64,000 bases of DNA from an uncultured Bacteroidota bacterium. GTDB lineage: Bacteria; Bacteroidota; Bacteroidia; JADZBD01. Below are positions 44,865 through 54,466 of the stretch, one piece after another. The notes beneath the pieces were generated by a model that was given only the letters and a program-made list of their open reading frames with translations, ran no database searches and had not been told where the DNA came from. The stretch is taken from contig CALEYQ010000069.1 of the NCBI GenBank assembly GCA_937924855.1, positions 1-64,000 of the forward strand, given 5' to 3'. The position numbers were made by a program, and so were the translations under genes. Within the stretch, counting starts at the first letter, position 1; every line of letters starts with the position of its first letter.

Positions 44865-46623
44865 GTACAAATTTATTAAAACTCCTGAATTCATCACCTG
44901 AGCCGGTTCCTATCCAATTCCCAACGGGCGCATTGAATCCGCTTTTTGGCTTGGAAAATACAGCTTCCGGAAGGAGCCCGGCAGCGGCTTTTTTCAACAG
45001 GTATTTTTTATCGCCTCCTTTCATCTTTAGTTCAGGTGGAAGTGAGGCAGCAAAAGCAGCCACTTCGTCATCCAGAAAAGGTGAACGGGCCTCCAATCCG
45101 TTGGCCATGGTCATCCGGTCGGCTTTAAACAAAATATCATCAGTTAACCAGGTCATCGCATCAACGTAAAGGAAACGATCGAGCCAATGCAATCCACGGG
45201 TTTTATCATAATGCTTTCTGAATTCATGAACCGGGTCGGTATCGTAAACCAAATCTTTAAAATCAGGTCCCATAATCTCCAGTCTTTCTTCAGGACTAAA
45301 GAACATGCGCCAGCTATAATGGGCAAAGCAGGCGTCTCCTCTTGAGCCACCGAGGAACTGTCGCAGTTTATACCGAAAATTAATCTTCCGGTCTGAATGG
45401 GTTTTTGAGTTTTTCACCAGTAAATAACCTAGCTTTCGCAAAGCCGGCGGAATCCACTGCAGAGCCCGGAAATAGCGGTCGGCATTATAGGTAATATAAC
45501 CCGCAAAAAGTTCATCGGCTCCGTCGCCGGAAAGGACCACTTTCATTTTCTCAAAAGCCAACTGAGAAACCAGGTACATAGGAATGGAGGAATTATCGGA
45601 AAAGGGTTCGTCAAGGGCGTCCAATACACGACTCAGATAATCTTTACCCATTTGGGCATTCATGGTTCTTTCGGTATGATTGGTTTTCAGAAATGCCGCC
45701 ATCAATCCGGCATCTTTCAGTTCGCTGTACCCCTCCTCTGCAAACCCGATTGAAAACGTATTGACTTCACCCGTGTAATGTTTCCTCATCAGGGCGGTTA
45801 CATAGGAAGAGTCGATTCCGCCACTTAAAAATGCGCCTACAGGAACGTCACTCACCAGGCGTTTTTTCACCGCTTTTTCCATCAGAAAACGCAATTCCTC
45901 AACCAATTCTGATTCGGATTTCCTGCTTTTCGTATAAAAAAAGGATAAATAATCCCAGAATTGGCCCCGGCCTGTAATCTTTCCGGTTTGATCCACTACC
46001 ATCCAGGAGGCCGGGGGCATTTTGTTAATTCCCTCATAAAAACTAAGGGGCTGAAGAATGTAGCCCAGAGCCAGATATTGATTTATTGCTTCGGGGTTAA
46101 GCTTCCTGTCCAATCCGGGGTGCTTTAAAATGGCTCACGGTTCAGATGCAAAGCAAAACTCTCCTTTTCCGCTATGTGAGTAATACAGGGGTTTTTTGCC
46201 AAAACGGTCACGGGCTAAAAATAGCTCCCGTCGGTCTTTGTCCCAAAGGGCAAAGGCAAACATTCCTGAAAAGCGCGAAAGGCATTCTTTTCCCCAGGCT
46301 TTAAAACTCTCCAGAATTACCTCGGTATCAGATCGGGTTTTAAAGGAATGTCCCTTTAACTCCAGCTCTGTTCTGATTTCGGCATAATTATAAATTTCTC
46401 CATTAAAAACGATCCAGAATCGGCCGGTATGATCGGCCATAGGTTGGTTACCCTGTTCAGACAAATCAATAATTGCAAGCCGCCTGTGGCCTAAGGAGAC
46501 AAATGGCAAATGTTGAATTCGTTCAGCATCAGGTCCACGATGGGCAAGGGCACGGGTCATTCCTTCGATTTGACTTGAGCCTAATTCCGTTTTCCCATGA
46601 ATACATCCGGCAATTCCACACAT
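44824..46623 (-). pseudogene. asnB: Asparagine-synthetase-type amidotransferase (copy 2) interrupted by one in-frame TGA
   Basis: Codons 1-162 (46623 down to 46138) encode the full glutaminase domain: MCGIAGC with Cys2, LGHRRLAIIDL, FNGEIYNYAE, RDRFGKKPLYY. TGA at 46135-46137 follows CFASEP, and the same frame continues AILKHPGLDRKLNPE into an intact synthetase domain with GAFLSGGIDSS and LSGDGADELFAGY down to 44824. There is no frameshift: the two parts are in phase and only this codon is abnormal. The normal codon there is usually Lys or Arg. Either a young pseudogene, a sequencing error, readthrough, or two separately translated halves (a TTG at 46113 could restart). The flanking genes are intact. 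Confidence 0.85.
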
Positions 46624-46626
46624 ATT

Positions 46627-47517
46627 TTACCTGCGATTAATAATTTTTTTTAGCATGTTTATGTAAATCCCCGGCATCAACAATCCAAAAGGCTTGTGAC
46701 AAATCAACCTTTTCCACCAAATAAAAAATTCTTCCAGCGAAATTTCATTGGAATGGTTTTTCAGAATCCAAAGCGGGTAACGCGAAAGCCAATTATTCTT
46801 GAATCCATGGGGTATTTTGTTGCCAATTTCCGGCTGACGAAAAAGATCTGAAAACACCTTATAATACTTTTTATAAACCTCATAACCCGGTGAGGAAATG
46901 GAATTTTCGGAGTACAAATAAATATTGGTATAGGCATCCGATTCAAACAATGGATATCGGGTGAGAACCCTTACCCACATATGCGTGTCCTGTGCCACGG
47001 GAATTTCAGGATCAAACAAAAAAGACTCAAAAATTTCCCGATGCAAACATACACTGTTCATCACAATTCCTACTTTAAACAAATGAAAAATAGGGTGATC
47101 ATCAGACTTGCGAAACGAAAACTTCTGTTCCCTGACAGTCCCATCGGCATATTGTCGCTTCATCAAGGTTCGGTAAAGTCCAGGCACACCTTCATTTTTA
47201 TCAATTAGCAACTTCAGTTCAGATAAGTGGTTTGCCAACAAAACATCATCATCATCCAAAAAACAAACAAATTTCCCTTTGGATTCCCTGATACCAGCGT
47301 TTCTTGCTTTATTAGCACCCTTTGAAAGCTCCTGAATAATTTTAACTCTTGAGTCAGCATAATTTATGTTCTCAGGCCGGGCAACATTAAAAACAACGAT
47401 CAATTCAAAATCGGTAAAATCCTGCATCAACACAGACTCAATGGCTCGTTGAAGTTGCCCCTCCCGATTAATAGTTGGAATAATGACTGAAAAAAACGGA
47501 TCCCTTTCAGGGGTCAT
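46627..47517 (-). CDS. GT2 glycosyltransferase
   Basis: A 296-residue GT-A enzyme beginning FSVIIPTINREGQLQRAIES, with VFNVARPENI where VxDGS usually stands, ANKARNAGI, and the DxD region FLDDDDVL. No membrane helix. Between two asnB genes, with 3 bp to the interrupted copy and a 4-bp overlap with copy 3. Donor sugar unknown. Confidence 0.88.
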   Translation of the reverse strand: MTPERDPFFSVIIPTINREGQLQRAIESVLMQDFTDFELIVVFNVARPENINYADSRVKIIQELSKGANKARNAGIRESKGKFVCFLDDDDVLLANHLSELKLLIDKNEGVPGLYRTLMKRQYADGTVREQKFSFRKSDDHPIFHLFKVGIVMNSVCLHREIFESFLFDPEIPVAQDTHMWVRVLTRYPLFESDAYTNIYLYSENSISSPGYEVYKKYYKVFSDLFRQPEIGNKIPHGFKNNWLSRYPLWILKNHSNEISLEEFFIWWKRLICHKPFGLLMPGIYINMLKKIINRR

Positions 47518-49361
47518 TTTATTTTATTTAAAAAGTGTTTTTCCCATAAATATGGAACAATAGCATGCCAAAACTTCCTTGCCATATTATGGTCAATTTG
47601 ATTTGAGGCCTGAAACTCATTAAACAGCTTACTAACCTTAGCTGAATCTATCAAATTGCAATTTTTGAAATCAATGGATTCCATTTCATCATAAAAGTAT
47701 TGTCTCCATCCTCCCTTCAGGTAATTTCCAATGGGGGTTTGAAATCCAATTTTACTTTTCCGAAAAACAACTTCAGTGGGTAAAAACTCCTTAACAGCAT
47801 CGCGAACAATTGCTTTAGTAAATCCATTTTTGACCTTTGATTGCCAAGGCAGAGAAAATGCAAAACGAACAAGTCGGTAATCCATGAAGGGCATTCTGAT
47901 TTCAACACTGCTCATCATGGCATAGCGGTCATAGTTTCTCAATAAGGTAGGCAAAATTGAATCATGGAAAAGCAGATAAAGATTATAGTTAAAATTACCA
48001 AGCTTCTCTATAGGGCCATTTTTGACCGGAATGACAGCGTTAACAAGGTTTCGGAACAGGGTCTTCTTTCTGGTGAATAAATAACTCAGGTAATGCGAGG
48101 CGTTTGATTTTCCCCCATCAGGCAAAAGCTCCGGTGGGTGAAGACCCCGGTACGTTGTAAGAACCTGGTGTATAGCCCTGGGCGAACAGGTGTCAAGAAA
48201 AATCTCAAAAAGGGATTTCCCGTACCCACTCATGGCTTCATCTACTCCATGGCCGTCAAGGGATACACGAACTCCCTTTTTTGCCATTTCTTCATAAACC
48301 CTCGACATAGGTATCGGACTGGTGTAATCAATTTCCTCAAAAGCATAGAGGTATTTTCCCAGGTTTTCAATACCCTCTGCCTGATCAATTGAAATAAAAT
48401 TCCCGTTAATAGACAAATGGTTTACCACCTTTCTTGCATATTCAGTTTCGTCAAGAAAAGTGTCCGGAAAGGAAGCGATGAAAGCATTTTGCCAATCTAA
48501 TTTTTGGGTAGAACCGGCGGACTTACCTAAAAAAGCCATGGCACCTGCAACGGCACTCGAATCCAGACCGCCTGACAGGGCAGTTCCCACCGGAACATCG
48601 GAACGCATCCTGATTTTTACCGCATCAAGAAAAATTTCCCGGTAGCACTCAACCTGCTCTTCATACGTTGGTGGAACCTCTATCAATTCCTGAAGGGTAT
48701 CCCAATATTTTTCAATCTTGAGGGAATTATTTTTAATAGAATACCACCCATTCGACCCAGCCGGAAACCTCAAAATATTATTCACAAGGCATTCCGATCC
48801 GGATTCATAACCAAAGGCATTTCCGGCCATAGAAATGAAATTGGGATTTGGTTCAACTTTAGGAAGGAATGGGGCTAATGCTTTCATTTCTGAACCAAAA
48901 ACCAATCCTTGTGAATTCCTGATGTAAAAAAGTGGTTTTTTACCGAACCGATCCCTGGAAAAGAAAATACGATTCTGGGCAGGCTCATAAATAGCAAAGG
49001 CCCACATGCCGTTAAATTTTTTCACGCAGGAGGGACCCCAATGGCGGTAGCTGTTTATTAAAACCTCCGTATCTGACTGGGTAGAAAATCTAAACCCAAA
49101 ACCTTCAAGTTCTTTCCGTATCTCGATATAATTATATATTTCCCCATTGAATGTTAACACAAGATCGTCCGAAAGAAAAGGTTGGGCCGCTGCATCAGAT
49201 AAGTCAATGATAGAAAGTCGGCGGTGTCCAAATACTACCTCTCCGCCAGGGGATTTCCAGATTCCTTCACCGTCGGGGCCCCGGTGAGCCAACCGATCAA
49301 GCGCATCCTTAAATTTTTCAGCCGGAAATTTAAGTCCGACAACTCCTAGAATTCCACACAT
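47514..49361 (-). CDS. asnB: Glutamine-dependent asparagine-synthetase-type amidotransferase (copy 3)
   Basis: A 615-residue intact class II amidotransferase: Cys2 in MCGILGVVG, FGHRRLSIIDL, FNGEIYNYIEI in the glutaminase domain; ALSGGLDSSAVAGAM for the pyrophosphatase loop and SLDGHGVDEAMSGYG in the synthetase domain. It differs clearly from copies 1 and 2, so it is not a recent duplicate. Overlaps the GT2 gene by 4 bp and follows the SGNH gene by 5 bp. Confidence 0.9.
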   Translation of the reverse strand: MCGILGVVGLKFPAEKFKDALDRLAHRGPDGEGIWKSPGGEVVFGHRRLSIIDLSDAAAQPFLSDDLVLTFNGEIYNYIEIRKELEGFGFRFSTQSDTEVLINSYRHWGPSCVKKFNGMWAFAIYEPAQNRIFFSRDRFGKKPLFYIRNSQGLVFGSEMKALAPFLPKVEPNPNFISMAGNAFGYESGSECLVNNILRFPAGSNGWYSIKNNSLKIEKYWDTLQELIEVPPTYEEQVECYREIFLDAVKIRMRSDVPVGTALSGGLDSSAVAGAMAFLGKSAGSTQKLDWQNAFIASFPDTFLDETEYARKVVNHLSINGNFISIDQAEGIENLGKYLYAFEEIDYTSPIPMSRVYEEMAKKGVRVSLDGHGVDEAMSGYGKSLFEIFLDTCSPRAIHQVLTTYRGLHPPELLPDGGKSNASHYLSYLFTRKKTLFRNLVNAVIPVKNGPIEKLGNFNYNLYLLFHDSILPTLLRNYDRYAMMSSVEIRMPFMDYRLVRFAFSLPWQSKVKNGFTKAIVRDAVKEFLPTEVVFRKSKIGFQTPIGNYLKGGWRQYFYDEMESIDFKNCNLIDSAKVSKLFNEFQASNQIDHNMARKFWHAIVPYLWEKHFLNKIK

Positions 49362-49366
49362 TTCAT

Positions 49367-50311
49367 CTAATTTAAGGACTTTAACTGTTCAGCAATCAAT
49401 TTTGAAAACCTGGTTGCCCCATTCTTGTTAAAATGATGAGAATCATAAAAGTCTGCACCCGTAAAATAACCATTAAATAATTTATTTCCATCGATCCGAA
49501 GCAAGTTATGTTTAGCAGCCAATGAATCCAGGAATCCGTTAGGATCAATATATTGGAAACGATAAGCGAAAGCCGGATGAACCGGTTGGGTAACCAACAC
49601 TAATTGCGCATTATTCCTCCGGCAAAGGGCTACAATGCTGTCAAAATATGCAATTTGTTTATCCTGAATTTTTATTTCCTTGGATTTAAATCCGATGGTG
49701 TCCGGCTTGAAAAAATCCGGAGGCAGGTCTGTTTCAACATATCCCCTGCCCATATAAACAGACTTTGAATAGAGATCAGCATTCACTTTTTCTTTACTGA
49801 ACATCACCTTGAGCCCTGAACTAAACCTATAGGCAGGAAAACACAAGCGAATTTTGTCTTTTAGGTTCAATTCCCTATACATAGCCTTTTTGGAACCTCC
49901 CTCCCTCATATAATCATAATTGTACATGGCATTTTCAAAGTCGTCAGCAATTTCAAAAGGACCATAAAAAACTTCCATTAAAACCACTTTCGGATTTTGA
50001 TAGTCCAGCGCTTCCTTAAGAACAAAAAAACCGGTAAAGGGCGATTGCCCACCTGACCCCAAATTAAAGGATGTACAATCAAGAATTGTATCAAAAATTA
50101 CCGGATTAAAGGTTCTGTAACAATGAGAGGAGCCAATAAATAATACATCAATCGTATTCTCTTTCTGTTTATAAAAATCATCCCACCTTAGACCATGGTC
50201 ATATATTATTTTTGCCCGGGTTGTTTTTTCCAGCCAAAAACCAAAAGGAGTAACCAAACCCATATACAGGAGGCAAAACAAGGCGCAACGAATTAAAAAT
50301 CTGACTATCAA
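49367..50311 (-). CDS. SGNH-fold protein partnered with an MBOAT acyltransferase
   Basis: A 314-residue protein with an N-terminal membrane helix (about 5-24) and an extracytoplasmic SGNH-hydrolase-like domain: block I LFIGSSHCYR with the candidate Ser, and block V YDSHHFNKNG with the Asp-x-x-His pair. Such proteins (AlgJ/AlgX, PatB, DltD type) pair with MBOAT proteins and place acyl groups on exported glycans. The start is TTG at 50311; the next in-frame ATG (50263) would remove most of the helix. It lies 68 bp after the MBOAT gene. Confidence 0.75.
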   Translation of the reverse strand: MIVRFLIRCALFCLLYMGLVTPFGFWLEKTTRAKIIYDHGLRWDDFYKQKENTIDVLFIGSSHCYRTFNPVIFDTILDCTSFNLGSGGQSPFTGFFVLKEALDYQNPKVVLMEVFYGPFEIADDFENAMYNYDYMREGGSKKAMYRELNLKDKIRLCFPAYRFSSGLKVMFSKEKVNADLYSKSVYMGRGYVETDLPPDFFKPDTIGFKSKEIKIQDKQIAYFDSIVALCRRNNAQLVLVTQPVHPAFAYRFQYIDPNGFLDSLAAKHNLLRIDGNKLFNGYFTGADFYDSHHFNKNGATRFSKLIAEQLKSLN

Positions 50312-50379
50312 AACTGGAAATAAATAAAATTAATATTCATTTTAACAGCGTAAAGGGTAATTAGCAATGAAAAAAACAA

Positions 50380-51765
50380 CTAAACGCCCCATCGAAAAAC
50401 CACCGGAATAGGAACTTTTAAATTTCCGAAATCAAGGGGAAATTCCATGTTTCTTCCAAACCACTCTACAACAACAAGCAGGGCTACAAACAAGCAATGT
50501 GGCTTAAGCAGGAATAACAAAATTTGCCCCGGGGCACCCTCAATGAAATTCGGAATATCAGAGATAAAATTTACGGCGGCGGAAAGGGACTCGGCCCTGA
50601 AAAAAATCCAGGCAAAACAAACAATAAAAAATGTTTTACCTATTGAATACAGTTCCCTAAAGGAAGGGAACAATCTGCCAGTGGCAATGGGATCAAGGTG
50701 AGTTCTATTTTTAGCCATCACCAATAGAGGCAGGTAAAAAATGGCATGAAGAAGCCCCCACACAACAAAGGTCCAATTTGCCCCGTGCCAAAACCCTGAT
50801 ATTAAAAATACCAGGAATGTATTCCTGATCTTAACTTGTAAAGTTGTTCGGCTACCACCTAAGGGAATGTATAAATAATCGCGAAACCAGGTAGAAAGGG
50901 AAATATGCCACCTGCGCCAGAATTCTGCAATATCGCGGCTAAAATAGGGGTAATTGAAATTACGCATCAATTTAAACCCAAACAATCTTCCGGTTCCAAG
51001 GGCGATGTCGGAATAGCCTGAAAAGTCACCATAAATTTGAAAAGCAAACAGTATTGCACCCAGGCACAATACGGAACCATTATAGTTGCCCGGGTTATCA
51101 AAAATTTCATTTACAGAAACTGCGCAATTATCGGCAATAACCATTTTTTTAAACAAGCCCCACAATATTTGCCGCAATCCCGTAACTGCTTCCCGGTAAT
51201 CAAACTTTCTTTTCTCCTGAAATTGTGGTAATAGGTTAAACGCTCTCTCAATCGGACCCGCAACTAACTGAGGAAAAAAGGAAACAAAGGCTAGGAATAC
51301 AATGGGGTCGTTTACCGGTTTTAGGTTTCCACGCCAGACATCGATCGAATAGCTAAGGGTTTGAAATGTGTAAAAGCTAATTCCAACTGGCAATACTATT
51401 TCAAGGGAATCCTGCGAGAACTCCACTCCGAAAAATGAAAAAGCTGCGGAAAATTCCCTGGAAAAAAAATTAAAATATTTGAAAAAAAATAAAAGGCCCA
51501 AATTGCTTACCAGGCTTAACCAAAGAACCCATGGCCTGCGAAGACCCCTGGCCGAATTAGAATAAATCACAATTCCGCAAAAGAAATCAATTACAGAACT
51601 CAAAACAATCAGGCCTAAAAATCTCCAGTCCCACCAGCCATAAAAAAACAAACTGGCCAGCAAAATAAAAAAAGTTTGAATTTTTAAGCCGGCCCGCCCC
51701 AGCATCCAGTATATGCAAAATACTATGGGAAGGAAAATAGCAAAATCCAGGGAGTTGAATAACAT
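50380..51765 (-). CDS. MBOAT family O-acyltransferase
   Basis: A 461-residue polytopic protein with about 10-12 helices and the MBOAT hallmarks QLVAGPIERA, FWRRWHISLSTWFRDYLYIPLGG and LISGFWHGANWTFVVWGLLH, the last holding the catalytic His. Close in layout to AlgI and relatives that pass acetyl groups across the membrane. Works with the SGNH protein encoded next. Start overlaps the upstream GT4 stop by 1 nt (TGATG). Confidence 0.92.
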   Translation of the reverse strand: MLFNSLDFAIFLPIVFCIYWMLGRAGLKIQTFFILLASLFFYGWWDWRFLGLIVLSSVIDFFCGIVIYSNSARGLRRPWVLWLSLVSNLGLLFFFKYFNFFSREFSAAFSFFGVEFSQDSLEIVLPVGISFYTFQTLSYSIDVWRGNLKPVNDPIVFLAFVSFFPQLVAGPIERAFNLLPQFQEKRKFDYREAVTGLRQILWGLFKKMVIADNCAVSVNEIFDNPGNYNGSVLCLGAILFAFQIYGDFSGYSDIALGTGRLFGFKLMRNFNYPYFSRDIAEFWRRWHISLSTWFRDYLYIPLGGSRTTLQVKIRNTFLVFLISGFWHGANWTFVVWGLLHAIFYLPLLVMAKNRTHLDPIATGRLFPSFRELYSIGKTFFIVCFAWIFFRAESLSAAVNFISDIPNFIEGAPGQILLFLLKPHCLFVALLVVVEWFGRNMEFPLDFGNLKVPIPVVFRWGV

Positions 51766-52889
51766 CAGCTATGAATTAATTCCTTCCAGGAATTGACTAG
51801 ATTAGAGTAGTTGTAATTCGAATTAACCCTTTGGGAAAGGGCAGTTCCCAAGGCCTGAGCCTCTTCAGTCGAAAGGCTGGAAATTTGCAGAAGTTTATCC
51901 TCCACTTCAACCGCATCTTCGTTGGAAACAAGAAAAGGATAATTTTCCGGAACAACCTCGCGGATAGCAGGAATATCACTTCCCAGAAAAGGAATTCCGG
52001 CCATCATATATTCGAGTACAGCATTGGGGCACCCCTCGGAATACGAAAGAAGAATTCCGCAATGGGCAATTTTCAAAAGTCCGGAAATGTCATTTGTGCT
52101 TTCGATTAAACGAACCCTCCCGTATAGTTTTAAATCAAGAATTAAAGATTTAATATAAAGATATTGGCGATCGAAATTAGATTTGTCGCCACACAAAATT
52201 AGTTTTGCCCTAACCGGATGATGATTGGTTACAAGGGAATGAAATGCCCGCAATAAAACCTCATGATTTTTTTCAGGGTAATAATTTCCAATCATTATAA
52301 AAACATAATCCGACGCATCAATATCGAGCATTGTCCTCCAAAACTCAGACGAATTTAAGGGCGGATTTAAAAAAACACCATTAGGGATTACCTTAAAAAG
52401 ACCGGGCTTTAATTTCAAAAAATCCTCCATCACCCGTGCCCCATTTTGAGAGTTGGAAACAAACGCCGTGGGTTTTAAAATCCTAACCAAGGGAAACAAT
52501 CTTGTAAAGCTACCTCCAATTGGGGTTCCGCCCCTCATTGTAAAAAAACACTTCTTTGCTCCTGTAAATCTCCAGACAGCATTCACTGCGATGTTAATTG
52601 GCTCAGTAAAGGGAATTAAAACGGTGGGTTTAAGAGATCGTAGAAAAAAAACAAAGCGAAACAAGACCCTGAATTTTTTAAAGAAAGGAAACCGGGAAAA
52701 CCCATTGAATTCATTAAAAAAATGGCACTCCACGCCCAATTTTTCAAGTTTCCCGAATAATGGACCCTTTCCTCCCCGTGTGACCACCACCCCTACCCTA
52801 TAGCCTTGGGAAATAAATTCCCGGCATAGGTTATAGGTTTGAGTTTCTACTCCACCAAGGGTAAATGAAGGAATGATGAAAATGATCAT
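51765..52889 (-). CDS. GT4-type glycosyltransferase
   Basis: A 374-residue GT-B enzyme: FTLGGVETQTYNLCREF at the acceptor side, VIPNGVF, MIGNYYPEKNHEVLLRAF, and SYSEGCPNAVLEYMMAGIPFLGSDI in the donor domain. No membrane segment. Coupled with the MBOAT gene by a 1-nt overlap and with the membrane-protein gene upstream by 4 bp. Confidence 0.9.
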   Translation of the reverse strand: MIIFIIPSFTLGGVETQTYNLCREFISQGYRVGVVVTRGGKGPLFGKLEKLGVECHFFNEFNGFSRFPFFKKFRVLFRFVFFLRSLKPTVLIPFTEPINIAVNAVWRFTGAKKCFFTMRGGTPIGGSFTRLFPLVRILKPTAFVSNSQNGARVMEDFLKLKPGLFKVIPNGVFLNPPLNSSEFWRTMLDIDASDYVFIMIGNYYPEKNHEVLLRAFHSLVTNHHPVRAKLILCGDKSNFDRQYLYIKSLILDLKLYGRVRLIESTNDISGLLKIAHCGILLSYSEGCPNAVLEYMMAGIPFLGSDIPAIREVVPENYPFLVSNEDAVEVEDKLLQISSLSTEEAQALGTALSQRVNSNYNYSNLVNSWKELIHS

Positions 52890-54451
52890 AAATCCGAAAG
52901 ATAAATCAAGTTCAGGCTGTTTCCGTAATTTTCAATGAAATAATCAAAATTATCAGCCTTGAGCATATCCTCATAAATTTCACTTTGGTGGGCCTCAATT
53001 ATCAAGGTATTAAGCTGGTAATATCTGATCAGGTCAGGAACAATTTCCACATTTACGCGTGCATAGGATTCACTATAAACCTTAGAAAAGGAAAACACAT
53101 CCGTAGAAAGGCTGTTTACCGGATAGTAAAACATTTGAATATCGGGATCAAACAAAAATTTTGAAATCTCTGTGCTGTTGCAAAATACCCTTGCATTATT
53201 TTTTTCCTTTATTTTCCTGACCAAACCTTCATAGAACAATGCCTGTTCATTAAACCTGTCCCTATCCCCACCATTGATATTCCGTGACCGGTTTTTATAT
53301 TGAATTAAAAAATAAAACAGTAACACAAAAGCTGAATAGCAGGTCAAAATTATGAACTGATTTACCGACAATAGCAGAACGACATTAATAACTAGAAGGG
53401 GAAAAACAAATTCAAGATATCTCTCAGGCTCCCCTAAAAAACGGAGGGGCTTAAGGGTTGTAAGCAAATAAATAATCAGAGAGCAAAAAATCAATTCGGA
53501 AAAATGACCGGGGACTCCCATTGCCTTTGAAAACAAAAAAACAAGCAAAGCAGGTATAAAGAAAACCCCAATAATTACAGGATTATCAAAAATATAGTTC
53601 CAATGATCAGTCTTTAGTTTGTCAACTCTTTTCTTTAAAAGAAGAATAAACTGGGAGGGAATTTCAACAAACAGGTCAAGCCAAACAGAAGGCCTTTTTT
53701 TAAGAATATAAATTGATGCAAGATATTTTGAATAAAGCACCTTATGCCTCCATTGGCCAAGCATCATATTCCGGCCATATTTTGGAAAAAGAACGAAAAG
53801 AGAAACAAATGAAAGCAATAGTGAAATAAAAGGAGCGAAATCCAGGGAAACCAGGGAAAAAATTACCGAAAAAAACACCAGAAACTGGGTAGCAAACTGA
53901 CTCGAAAGAATTATCAATAGTCCGGTAATGCCTGTAAGGGCATAAAACAACAAGGGACTCAAATTTTCTTTTAAAACAAAGCCATACAACAGAACCTGAC
54001 CAAAAAAAAGTCCCATCCCCCGGGCACTTAAACCGGTATTTTTTGCATTCTATACAAAATATGTATAGGTAATAAAACTAAATACAAACACGGCAATACT
54101 GATTTGCATTCCGGATAATTGAACAACCTGAAAACGATTCAGGCAAACTAAAAAAAACCAAAAACCCAAAATTTGAATTACCTGAAAAAAAAGACCCAGA
54201 AATGGCGAAAAAGCGAAAATAAACCGATCAGAAAAAAAAGAAAACAACCAGTGAAGAAGCTGGGGGTAAGAAACAATGTTTTCATTGATAAAATTGGTAT
54301 GCTTTGTTGCAAACCGGAACCGATTCCTGCGGATCAGGTTGATCAATAGGCTATGATAATAATGGTCTGAACCGGAAACAATAATTTTCCGGAAAAACAA
54401 AAAAACCATTACCGGAAAAAGAAAAGCAACGAAAATCAAAAGTATATTCAT
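52886..54451 (-). pseudogene. Polytopic (possibly GT-C) membrane protein gene interrupted by one in-frame TAG
   Basis: From the ATG at 54451 (MNILLIFVAFL) about 133 residues with three predicted helices and the loop SGSDHYYHSLLINLIRRN run to TAG at 54050-54052, right after TYTYFV. The same frame then reads NAKNTGLSARGMGLFFGQ and on through about 370 residues with several more helices to 52886. The two parts are in phase, so a single codon breaks a protein of about 520 residues. An internal ATG at 54016 could restart translation. The acidic first outer loop and the GLSARGMG segment recall GT-C or mannosyltransferase-like proteins. A TTG at 54460 is an alternative start. Confidence 0.75.
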
Positions 54452-54466
54452 ACCGATCAATCCGGA

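Noticed and set aside
46114..46137. A frameshift as cause of the broken asnB
   Set aside because: The upstream and downstream parts are in the same frame; only a TGA codon separates them.
44824..54460. Reassigned stop codons in this genome
   Set aside because: The two interrupting stops are different codons (TGA and TAG), and TGA and TAG both serve as normal terminal stops elsewhere in the window.
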